NCBI GenBank assembly: GCA_007570905.1
Contig: RKSI01000172.1
Span: 1-8,392 of the forward strand
Direction: 5' to 3'
From: Gammaproteobacteria bacterium
Lineage (GTDB): Bacteria; Pseudomonadota; Gammaproteobacteria; Poriferisulfidales; Oxydemutatoraceae
DNA: 8,392 bases
Of this stretch, positions 1 through 5,528 are shown in pieces. The position numbers were made by a program, and so were the translations under genes. Positions within the stretch are counted from its first letter, which is position 1. The number at the start of each line of letters is the position of its first letter. A model generated the notes under the pieces. The model saw nothing but the letters and a program-made list of their open reading frames with translations, had not been told where the DNA came from and searched no databases.

Positions 1-23
1 AACGCTCCGCGCACGCGCCAGTG

Positions 24-60
24 AAAAAAGACGAAACCCGCGCACGCTCAGCCCCGCGGG
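24..60 (-). terminator. Probable intrinsic (Rho-independent) terminator of xerD
   Basis: Read on the minus strand, a perfect 6-bp G/C stem (CCCGCG at 60-55 pairing with CGCGGG at 42-37) encloses a 12-nt loop and is followed at once by a T-rich tract, TTTCGTCTTTTTT, at 36-24. The loop contains GCTGAGC, which can form a small extra stem and carries the xerD TGA stop codon (50-48). Stem plus T-tract is the standard layout of an intrinsic terminator. The stem is short and the T-tract is interrupted by CG and C, so efficiency is uncertain. I see no gene in positions 1-47 on either strand. Confidence 0.55.
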
Positions 61-992
61 TGGTGCGTGCGGTGCAAATCCTTCAGCCGCCGGTTGGCGA
101 TGTGCGTGTAGATTTGCGTCGTGGAAAGGTCGCTGTGGCCCAGCAGCATCTGCACCGTCCGCAGGTCGGCGCCGTGGTCAAGCAGGTGCGTGGCGAAGGC
201 GTGGCGTATCGTGTGCGGCGAGAACGGGCGGGCGATGCCGGCCTTGCGCGCGAGTTTCTTCAGGCCGTGCCAGAAAGTCTGCCGCGTGATGCCGGCGCCG
301 CGCCGCGACACAAACACCGCCTCGCACTCGCCGCGCCCTTTCATCAGTTGCGGGCGCGCGTCGGCGAGGTATCTTTGCAGCCATTCGCAGGCCTCCTCGC
401 CGACCGGCACCAGCCGCTCCTTGCCGCCCTTGCCGGTGATTTTCAGGTAGCCGCCGTCGGGGAAGACCTGCGCGAAGGTCAGGCCGACCAGTTCCGACAC
501 GCGCAGGCCGCCGGCATACATCAATTCCAGCATCGCCTTGTCGCGCAGGCCGTGCGCGGTGGCGGTGTCGGGCGCTTCCAGCAGTTGTTCAATTTCCTTC
601 TCGCGCAGCACCGGCGGCAGTTTGCGGCCCGCGCGCGGCGACGGCACCCGCTCGCACGGATTGAGGGCGGCGCGTTTCTCGCGCACCATCCACGCATAAA
701 ACCCGCGCAGCGACGACAGCCATCTGGCGTTGGAACGCGATGCGTAACCGCGCCGCATGCGCTCGGCGAGGCAGTCCTGCAAGTCGCCCTGCCCCGCGTC
801 GGCAAGCGCCGCGCCGCGCCGCCGCAGCCACGCGGCAAAACCGGCCAGGTCGCGGCGGTAGGCCGCCAGCGTGTTGCGCGACAGCCCGCGCTCGGAAAAC
901 GCGCCGCCGATGAAGGTTTCGATTAAACTACGCTCGCCGGGCGGCAATTCGGCGGCGCCGCCGCCGGCAGCGCTCTTCATCGCCGGGTTCAT
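48..992 (-). CDS. xerD: Site-specific tyrosine recombinase XerD
   Basis: Encodes 314 residues. XerD acts with XerC at dif to resolve chromosome dimers at division, under FtsK control. An N-terminal SAM-like core-binding domain (about residues 20-115, with RNTLAAYRRDL at 39-49) precedes the catalytic domain. All six catalytic residues are visible: R164 (GLRVSEL), K188 (GKGGKE), H260 and R263 (HTIRHAFATHLL), H286 (LLGHSDLSTTQ) and Y295 (IYTHI). Each lies exactly 16 positions after its E. coli XerD counterpart (148, 172, 244, 247, 270, 279), so the catalytic domain has no net indels. The C-terminus LHRTHHPRG resembles the XerD end (LHQQHHPRA) rather than XerC. The ATG at 992 was chosen because GGGAG (1005-1001) lies 8 nt upstream; ATGs at 1007 and 980 are alternatives. 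The open frame continues upstream to 1496, but that part is antisense to the RDD gene and not credible. The extra 16 N-terminal residues are Gly/Ala-rich. Confidence 0.96.
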   Translation of the reverse strand: MNPAMKSAAGGGAAELPPGERSLIETFIGGAFSERGLSRNTLAAYRRDLAGFAAWLRRRGAALADAGQGDLQDCLAERMRRGYASRSNARWLSSLRGFYAWMVREKRAALNPCERVPSPRAGRKLPPVLREKEIEQLLEAPDTATAHGLRDKAMLELMYAGGLRVSELVGLTFAQVFPDGGYLKITGKGGKERLVPVGEEACEWLQRYLADARPQLMKGRGECEAVFVSRRGAGITRQTFWHGLKKLARKAGIARPFSPHTIRHAFATHLLDHGADLRTVQMLLGHSDLSTTQIYTHIANRRLKDLHRTHHPRG

Positions 993-1013
993 CACTGAAT
1001 CTCCCATTACCGG

Positions 1014-1022
1014 ATTATGGCA
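1014..1022 (-). promoter_or_regulatory. Candidate extended -10 promoter element for xerD
   Basis: The minus strand reads TGCCATAAT from 1022 to 1014, which is an extended -10 (TG-N followed by CATAAT, five of six matches to TATAAT). It would start transcription near 1007, just ahead of the xerD GGGAG ribosome-binding site (1005-1001), giving a very short leader. No good -35 is found at normal spacing, which is tolerated for extended -10 promoters. The element overlaps the ATG of the divergent RDD gene at 1017-1019. This is motif matching by eye only. Confidence 0.35.
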
Positions 1023-1544
1023 CAAAACCGCGACAAAGACGCCGGCAGCGGCATTCGGGATAACGCCCGCAACGGCGTTCGGGGCAGTGCCGACTGCGGC
1101 ATTCAGGGCAACGCCGGCGATGGCGGCGGCATTCGGGGCGTCGGTCTGGCGCGCCGCGCCGGGGCGATGTTTTATGACGCGCTGTTCGTGCTCGCCATCC
1201 TGGTGCTGGCGTCGCTGCCGTGGAGCATCGCCGGCATCACGCCGGAACACCCCCTTTATCCCGTCTATGCGGTCTTTATGTATGCGCTGATTGCGGCCTA
1301 TTTCACCGCTTTCTGGAAACGCGGCGGGCAGACGCCCGGCATGAAAACCTGGAAAATCCGTCTTGTCGCCGACGGCGGCGGCGCCGTCAGCTGGCATACC
1401 GCGCTGCTGCGGTGCGCGGCGGCGATGCTGTCGCTGGCCGCGTTCGGCCTTGGCTACGCCGCCGCGCTGTTCAACGACGAACGCCTCGCATGGCACGACC
1501 GCCTGTCGGCAAGCCGGTTGGTGGCGAGCGACGGCGCCCGCTAA
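1017..1544 (+). CDS. RDD-family integral membrane protein
   Basis: Encodes 175 residues. The RDD family is named for conserved Arg and Asp residues; most members are uncharacterised, with some linked to ion or solute transport. Visible here are ARRAGAMFYDALF (R46/R47 and D54) leading into a first membrane helix (about 51-73), a second helix (about 82-100), the typical GQTPGMKTWKIRLV segment (104-117), R132, a third hydrophobic segment (about 129-152) and the closing WHDRLS motif (D161). The ATG at 1017 has no clear ribosome-binding site. An in-frame TGA lies at 996-998, and the next in-frame ATG (1167, residue 51) would remove the conserved arginines, so 1017 is the only ATG that keeps the domain. 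Residues 12-43 are a Gly/Asn/Arg repeat outside the domain. RDD genes occur beside lptG in other Gammaproteobacteria as far as I recall, but no role in LPS export can be read from the sequence. Confidence 0.85.
   Translation: MAQNRDKDAGSGIRDNARNGVRGSADCGIQGNAGDGGGIRGVGLARRAGAMFYDALFVLAILVLASLPWSIAGITPEHPLYPVYAVFMYALIAAYFTAFWKRGGQTPGMKTWKIRLVADGGGAVSWHTALLRCAAAMLSLAAFGLGYAAALFNDERLAWHDRLSASRLVASDGAR
1050..1144 (+). repeat. Degenerate 24-bp tandem repeat in the RDD gene 5' end
   Basis: Copies begin at 1050, 1074, 1098 and 1128, each starting GGC(A/G)TTC(G/A)GGG or a close variant. The first two units are 24 bp, the third is 30 bp (24 plus 6), and the fourth is partial (about 17 bp). All lengths are multiples of three, so the RDD frame is kept. 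The encoded units are GIRDNARN, GVRGSADC, GIQGNAGDGG and GIRGVG, with consensus G-[IV]-[RQ]-[GD]-[NS]-A. The repeat also lies 60-150 bp upstream of the divergent xerD start, so a regulatory role cannot be excluded. Confidence 0.7.
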
Positions 1545-1617
1545 ACGAACCTGCTTGCGGCGTCTCTGCAGGACAGCGGCAATGCCTTTGGCCGGCGAGC
1601 GGCGGCGCGCGCGCCAA
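1545..1617. other. Convergent spacer between the RDD gene and lptG
   Basis: This 73-bp gap separates two convergent stop codons (TAA ending at 1544; lptG TAG at 1620-1618). It contains a perfect 12-bp palindrome, GGCGCGCGCGCC, at 1604-1615, and a weak, imperfect stem from TTGC near 1554 to GCAA near 1583. Neither is followed by a T-tract on either strand, so no intrinsic terminator can be called. Given the local G+C content, the palindrome may be chance. Confidence 0.4.
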
Positions 1618-2715
1618 CTAACCCGTTTGCAGTTTTCTCAGCAGGACGGCGCCGGCGGCGGCGAACAGCGCCACCGGCAGGAACGCGCCGACGACCGGCG
1701 GTATCTGCCACACCACCGCCGCGTCGCCGATGACGCGGCTGCCTATCATGTAGGCGAGGCTAATCAGGATGGCGAAGAAAAGCCGCCTGCCGGAACCGGT
1801 GCTGCGCGCCGAAAAGAAGATCCACGGCATCGCCAGCAGCAGCATCACGACAATGGAGAGCGCGGCGCTGAAGCGCGTCCACAGCGCCAGTTCGGCGCGC
1901 GCGCCGGACAATTTGCTGGCGCGAAGAAACTCCACATAATCAAACAACTGGAACACATTCATCGCGGCGGGGTTTAGATCCGACACATCGCGCTCCCCCG
2001 CCGCGCCGGGCGCCGCGCGCGGCAGGCGCAGGCTCTCCCTGCGGGTGATGGACACCTCGCCGCCGCGCAGTTCGCTGAGCGTGACATCGGCCAGCACCCA
2101 TTCATCCGCCGCCGCCTGCGCGCGCGCGGCCTCAATAATCCGCGCCAGATGATGTTCGTCATTCAACTCATACACGCTGACTTCGCTGTGCCAGCCGCCG
2201 CCGGCGGCGCCGCCGATGTGGATAAAATGACGCCCGTCGCGCAGCCACCTGCCACCGGTGTTTTCATCGGCGCTTTCTGCGGCGCTTTGCGGCGCGGCCT
2301 GCGGTTCCTGTTGTGCGTGCTTGATTTGCTGCGCCTTTTCAACCGCCGCCGGCACCGCCGTCTCGCCCAGCACAAAAGCAAAGACCATCAACAGCGCGCC
2401 GCTCATCAGCACCGATGCGGTGATGCGCGCGCGCGAATAATGCAACGCGCGAAACGCGACCAGTTCCGACTGCGCGGCCAGGTTGCCGAGGCTGATGACG
2501 GCGCCGACCAGCACCGCCACCGGCAGCAGTTCATACACGCCGGCGACCAGCATCAGCACGGTGTAAAGCGCGGCGTCGGCCAAAGTGTAATCGTCGTCCA
2601 CATCCTTGACCTCGTCCACCAGGCTGATCATCGCATCCACCGCCGCCAGCGCCAGCAGCGCAAGCGCGGCGCCGCCCAGCAAACTGCGCCCCAGATAGCG
2701 GTCTATCTGTCTCAT
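1618..2715 (-). CDS. lptG: LPS export ABC transporter permease LptG
   Basis: Encodes 365 residues (E. coli LptG 360). LptG pairs with LptF and an LptB ATPase dimer to extract LPS from the inner membrane and pass it to LptC and LptA. Layout: an amphipathic start (DRYLGRSLL), membrane segments at about 9-31, 55-75 and 98-119, a periplasmic beta-jellyroll (about 120-280), then segments at about 282-302, 310-330 and 337-360. The coupling helix contains AQSELVAF (E84, matching E. coli E88). Two oddities: a Gln/Ala/Glu-rich insertion at about 133-155 before the first jellyroll strands (GRHFIHIGG), and Ser31 where E. coli has Lys34. The ATG at 2715 is preferred because GGGGAAGGG lies just upstream and the protein then begins like family members; an upstream ATG at 2769 would add 18 low-complexity residues. 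It lies 85 bp downstream of lptF and is probably cotranscribed with it. Confidence 0.96.
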   Translation of the reverse strand: MRQIDRYLGRSLLGGAALALLALAAVDAMISLVDEVKDVDDDYTLADAALYTVLMLVAGVYELLPVAVLVGAVISLGNLAAQSELVAFRALHYSRARITASVLMSGALLMVFAFVLGETAVPAAVEKAQQIKHAQQEPQAAPQSAAESADENTGGRWLRDGRHFIHIGGAAGGGWHSEVSVYELNDEHHLARIIEAARAQAAADEWVLADVTLSELRGGEVSITRRESLRLPRAAPGAAGERDVSDLNPAAMNVFQLFDYVEFLRASKLSGARAELALWTRFSAALSIVVMLLLAMPWIFFSARSTGSGRRLFFAILISLAYMIGSRVIGDAAVVWQIPPVVGAFLPVALFAAAGAVLLRKLQTG

Positions 2716-2717
2716 AT

Positions 2718-2726
2718 CCCTTCCCC
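2718..2726 (-). promoter_or_regulatory. Ribosome-binding site that fixes the lptG start
   Basis: The minus strand reads GGGGAAGGG (2726-2718) followed by AT and the ATG at 2715. This purine-rich Shine-Dalgarno stretch supports 2715 rather than the in-frame ATG at 2769. The rest of the 85-bp lptF-lptG spacer (2716-2800) shows no convincing promoter or terminator, consistent with one operon. Confidence 0.65.
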
Positions 2727-2800
2727 GGTTGACACTGCCGCCCGCGCCGCCCCCTTCATCGCGGCGCACATCTCGCGTCCGCAGCGGCGGTCTGTCTGCC

Positions 2801-3895
2801 TCACGCCGCCTCCCCGGTCGGCGCGGACGGCGCGGGCGCCGCCGCGCGCGGGCGGCGCAGGCGGCGGCGCATCAGGAACAGCGCCAGCACCAGCACCGCC
2901 AGATGCACCGGCCAAACGCCAGGCGCCGCCGGCAGGCGCCCGGACGCAATCATGCCGGTAACCAGCGCCAGCACATTTGAATAAACCAGAAAGAAGACAA
3001 TGCTCGCGGCCAGCGGCAGCGAACGCCCGCGGCGCGGCGCGGTGCGGCTTAAAGGCTCTGAAATCATCAGCAACAGCAGCAATGAAACCGGGATGGACAA
3101 ACGCCACTGCAATTCGGCGCGGTGGCCGGGCAGCGGCGACGCCCACAGCGCCGCAAGACTCATCATGTCGGGCTTGTCCATGCGCCAGTCGGTGGCCGTC
3201 TGCGGCAGCAGCACCGAGTGGCGCCGGTATGACGACACCACCAGCCCGTCGCGCCCGGACGCACGCTCATAGAAACGCCCGTCGTGCAGTTCAAGCCACT
3301 TGCGCCCGCCTTCGGGGCCGCGCTGCTCGCCGCGCGCGGCGGTTTCCACGCTCCATTTCCCGTCGCGGCGCACCGCGACAAAAACGCCCTCCACGGCATT
3401 GCCGTCGCGCCGCTCGATGAACAGCACGCCGCCGTCCATCTGCATAAAGCGCCCGGCGCCGACCGCACCGACATCCACGCGCTGCTTGCCGGATTCCTTG
3501 ATAAAGCGGAACTGCTGGTGCGCCGTCGGCAGCACATTCATCATCAGATACAGCGCCAGCAGCGCCAGCGGCGCGCCGAGGCGCATCAGCGTCGCAAAAA
3601 TCCGCCGTGCGCCTACGCGAATAGAGAACGCGGCGTAAATCTCGTTGTCGCGGTAATAGCGACCGAGCACCAGCACGCTCGCCAGCATCGCGCTGAACGG
3701 CAGCGTCTGCACGACCCAGTCGAGCGTGCCCAGCAGCAGCAGCGGCAGCACGATGTCGGGCGGGTAACTGCCGCCGGCGACCTTGCCCGTCAGCGTAATC
3801 AGCAGCCGCCCCGCCGTCATCAGCGCCAGCACCGACACCACGGCGGCGAGATTCACCAGCAGGTCGCGGAAGAAATATCGTTCAAAAATGGTCAT
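2801..3895 (-). CDS. lptF: LPS export ABC transporter permease LptF
   Basis: Encodes 364 residues (E. coli LptF 366). It is the partner of LptG in the LptB2FG extractor of the inner membrane. Visible features: the N-terminal amphipathic IFERYFFRDLL, membrane segments at about 11-36, 50-78 and 100-121, a periplasmic jellyroll (about 125-260, with GVLFIERRDG and LELHDGRFYE), the conserved ELQWRLSIPVSL (261-272) entering segment four, EPLSRTAPRRGR (280-291), and two last segments at about 296-316 and 328-344. The coupling helix contains DNEIYAAF, with E85 matching E. coli E84. The C-terminus is an Arg-rich stretch (RRRLRRPR) followed by an Ala/Pro tail. No strong ribosome-binding site precedes the ATG at 3895, but the protein begins at the family's usual position. 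It is first in the lptF-lptG pair and divergent from pepA, an arrangement also known in E. coli. Confidence 0.96.
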   Translation of the reverse strand: MTIFERYFFRDLLVNLAAVVSVLALMTAGRLLITLTGKVAGGSYPPDIVLPLLLLGTLDWVVQTLPFSAMLASVLVLGRYYRDNEIYAAFSIRVGARRIFATLMRLGAPLALLALYLMMNVLPTAHQQFRFIKESGKQRVDVGAVGAGRFMQMDGGVLFIERRDGNAVEGVFVAVRRDGKWSVETAARGEQRGPEGGRKWLELHDGRFYERASGRDGLVVSSYRRHSVLLPQTATDWRMDKPDMMSLAALWASPLPGHRAELQWRLSIPVSLLLLLMISEPLSRTAPRRGRSLPLAASIVFFLVYSNVLALVTGMIASGRLPAAPGVWPVHLAVLVLALFLMRRRLRRPRAAAPAPSAPTGEAA

Positions 3896-3990
3896 GCCAG
3901 AAAGGCCGGCGGCGCGGGCGGCGGTAGTGCTTCAACGAATAACCGGGTAAAATACCGCGCTCTGACACCAACAACAGGAAACCAGAAATC
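3896..3990. promoter_or_regulatory. Divergent lptF/pepA promoter region
   Basis: This 95-bp spacer is the only clearly A+T-richer stretch in the window. A -10-like TAAAAT at 3948-3953 points towards pepA and is followed by a G/C-rich discriminator (ACCGCGC). It lies inside GGTAAAATACC (3946-3956), whose arms GGTA/TACC are inverted repeats, so TATTTT is presented on the lptF strand as well. No good -35 is seen for either direction. AGGAA at 3976-3980, 10 nt before the pepA ATG, is a plausible ribosome-binding site. No ArgR-like operator could be recognised. By position, both lptF and pepA transcription should start here. Confidence 0.45.
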
Positions 3991-5484
3991 ATGCAGATAA
4001 CAGCCACTTCAAGAAACCCGGCGTCCCTGTCGAGTGCGTGCAGCATTATACCCCTGTATGCCGGACGCCGTTTGCGCGGGCGCTCGCAGGCGTTCGACGA
4101 CATCGACGACGCCGCCGGCGGCTATCTTTCGCAGGCCGCGCACAACGCCGGATTTGCGGCGGACTTCAACAAGACGCTGGTGCTGCACACGCCGCAGCCG
4201 CGCCACAAGACGGTCATCCTCATCGGCCTCGGCAAGAGAAAGGAGATGAACCGGCAGCGTTTCGACCGCATCGCGCGCAGCGCGGCGCACGCGGCGGCGG
4301 CGCTGAAACCGGCGTCGGTGCTTTATTGTTTTTCCGGCGCGCGGCCGAAGGACGAGCGCCACGCCACGCGCCAACTGGCGACCGCGCTGCAGCACGCCTG
4401 CTACCGCTACCTGTCCACGCGCGGCGCGACCAAAGGCAAGAGAAAGGACAAACTCCGCATTGAGCGCTGCGTGTTTCATGCCGAAGATGTGGCGCAGGCG
4501 CGCGCGGCCATCCGCGAGTCGGAGGGCATCGCCCACGGCATCAACCTGGCGCGCGAACTGGGCGACTTGCCGCCGAATGTCTGCACGCCGGCCTACATGG
4601 CCGAACAGGCGCGCAAACTGGGGCGTTCTTCAGGCAAACTGCGGGTGCGCGTGCTGAGCGAGACGAACATGGAGCGGCTCGGCATGGGCGCGTTTATGGC
4701 GGTCAGCCGCGGCAGCCATGTTCCCGGCTGCCTGGTGTGCCTCGAATACCGCGGCGGGCCTGCGCGCCAGCGCCCGGTGGCGCTGATTGGCAAGGGCATC
4801 ACCTTTGACACCGGCGGCATCTCCATCAAGCCGAGCGCGGCGATGGACGAGATGAAGTTTGACATGTGCGGCGCCGCGTCGGTGCTCGGCACGATCGCCG
4901 CCTGCGTGCGCCTGCGGCTGCCGCTGAATGTCGTCGCGGTGCTGGCGTGCGCCGAGAACATGCCCGGCGGGCGCGCCAGCAGGCCCGGCGACATCGTGAA
5001 AACGATGTCGGGGCAGACGGTGGAGATACTGAACACCGACGCCGAGGGGCGGCTGGTGCTGTGCGACGCGCTGACCTGGGTCGGGCGTTTCAAGCCCGAA
5101 TGCGTGGTGGATGTGGCGACGCTGACCGGCGCCTGCGTGGTCGCGCTCGGCAACGAGGCCAGCGGCCTGATGAGCAACGACCAGGCGCTTGCGGAGCAAC
5201 TGCTGGCGGCGGGTGAAAGCGCCGGCGACCGCACCTGGCAACTGCCGCTGTGGGACGAATACCAGCCGCAACTCAGCAGCAACTTCGCCGACATGGCCAA
5301 CATCGGCGGGCGCTGGGCCGGCACCATCACCGCCGCCTGCTTTCTGTCGCGCTTCGCCGAAAACTACCGCTGGGCGCATCTGGACATCGCCGGCGTCGCC
5401 TGGTACACCGGCAAGAACAAGGGCGCGACCGGGCGCCCGGTGCCGCTGCTGACGGAGTTTCTGCTGGACCGCGCCGACGCCTGA
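3991..5484 (+). CDS. pepA: Cytosol (leucyl) aminopeptidase PepA, family M17
   Basis: Encodes 497 residues (E. coli 503). PepA is a hexameric two-metal peptidase that removes N-terminal Leu and other residues from peptides in the cytosol. In E. coli it is also XerB, an accessory DNA-binding protein for Xer recombination at plasmid cer sites, and a regulator of carAB. An N-terminal macro-like domain (about 1-165) precedes the peptidase domain. The metal ligands are K268, D273, D291, D350 and E352, and the catalytic residues are K280 and R354. They lie in IGKGITFDTGGISIKPS, MKFDMCGAA and the signature NTDAEGRL, each exactly two positions before the E. coli residue. NFADMANIGG and GATGRPV near the end are also family-typical. 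The ATG at 3991 is preceded by AGGAA with a rather long 10-nt spacer. The gene is divergent from lptF and followed 44 bp later by valS. Its DNA-binding role is known for E. coli and only inferred here. Confidence 0.98.
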   Translation: MQITATSRNPASLSSACSIIPLYAGRRLRGRSQAFDDIDDAAGGYLSQAAHNAGFAADFNKTLVLHTPQPRHKTVILIGLGKRKEMNRQRFDRIARSAAHAAAALKPASVLYCFSGARPKDERHATRQLATALQHACYRYLSTRGATKGKRKDKLRIERCVFHAEDVAQARAAIRESEGIAHGINLARELGDLPPNVCTPAYMAEQARKLGRSSGKLRVRVLSETNMERLGMGAFMAVSRGSHVPGCLVCLEYRGGPARQRPVALIGKGITFDTGGISIKPSAAMDEMKFDMCGAASVLGTIAACVRLRLPLNVVAVLACAENMPGGRASRPGDIVKTMSGQTVEILNTDAEGRLVLCDALTWVGRFKPECVVDVATLTGACVVALGNEASGLMSNDQALAEQLLAAGESAGDRTWQLPLWDEYQPQLSSNFADMANIGGRWAGTITAACFLSRFAENYRWAHLDIAGVAWYTGKNKGATGRPVPLLTEFLLDRADA

Positions 5485-5491
5485 ACGCCCT

Positions 5492-5515
5492 CCTGCGAGC
5501 ATCCCTGCGAGCACC
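5492..5515 (+). repeat. Tandem 12-bp duplication in the pepA-valS spacer
   Basis: CCTGCGAGCATC (5492-5503) is followed directly by CCTGCGAGCACC (5504-5515), with 11 of 12 positions identical. It fills over half of the 44-bp gap between the pepA stop (5484) and the valS ATG (5529). The gap contains no open frame of useful length and no recognisable promoter or terminator, so pepA and valS are probably cotranscribed. Confidence 0.75.
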
Positions 5516-5518
5516 CCC

Positions 5519-5523
5519 GAAGG
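5519..5523 (+). promoter_or_regulatory. Ribosome-binding site of valS
   Basis: GAAGG lies 5 nt before the ATG at 5529, a good Shine-Dalgarno match at short but normal spacing. It supports 5529 as the valS start, which places the conserved TYRPEQIEQRWYRRWE segment about 20 residues into the protein. Confidence 0.6.
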
Positions 5524-5528
5524 CACCG

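Noticed and set aside
993..1496. Upstream extension of the xerD frame to 1496 (482 codons in all)
   Set aside because: The extension is antisense to the RDD gene and is low in complexity. The real XerD homology begins only after 992, where a good ribosome-binding site is found.
1604..1615. Palindrome GGCGCGCGCGCC as a terminator for the convergent genes
   Set aside because: It has no loop and no T-tract on either side, and alternating G/C runs are common in this sequence.
2716..2769. Longer LptG starting at the ATG at 2769
   Set aside because: The extra 18 residues are Gly/Arg-rich and unlike the family's N-terminus, while the ATG at 2715 has a strong ribosome-binding site.
3238..3245. E. 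coli-type Chi octamer (GCTGGTGG on the minus strand)
   Set aside because: A single octamer in a G+C-rich 8-kb window is close to chance, and Chi sequence differs among lineages.
3284..4000. Long plus-strand open frames opposite lptF, and similar ones opposite lptG and xerD
   Set aside because: Their products are Arg/Ala/Gln/His-rich with no motif, as expected for shadows of high-G+C genes. The minus-strand genes there are clear LptF, LptG and XerD.
4630..5526. Minus-strand open frame of about 298 codons opposite pepA
   Set aside because: The composition is that of a shadow frame, and it covers the best-conserved part of PepA, including the metal-binding motifs.
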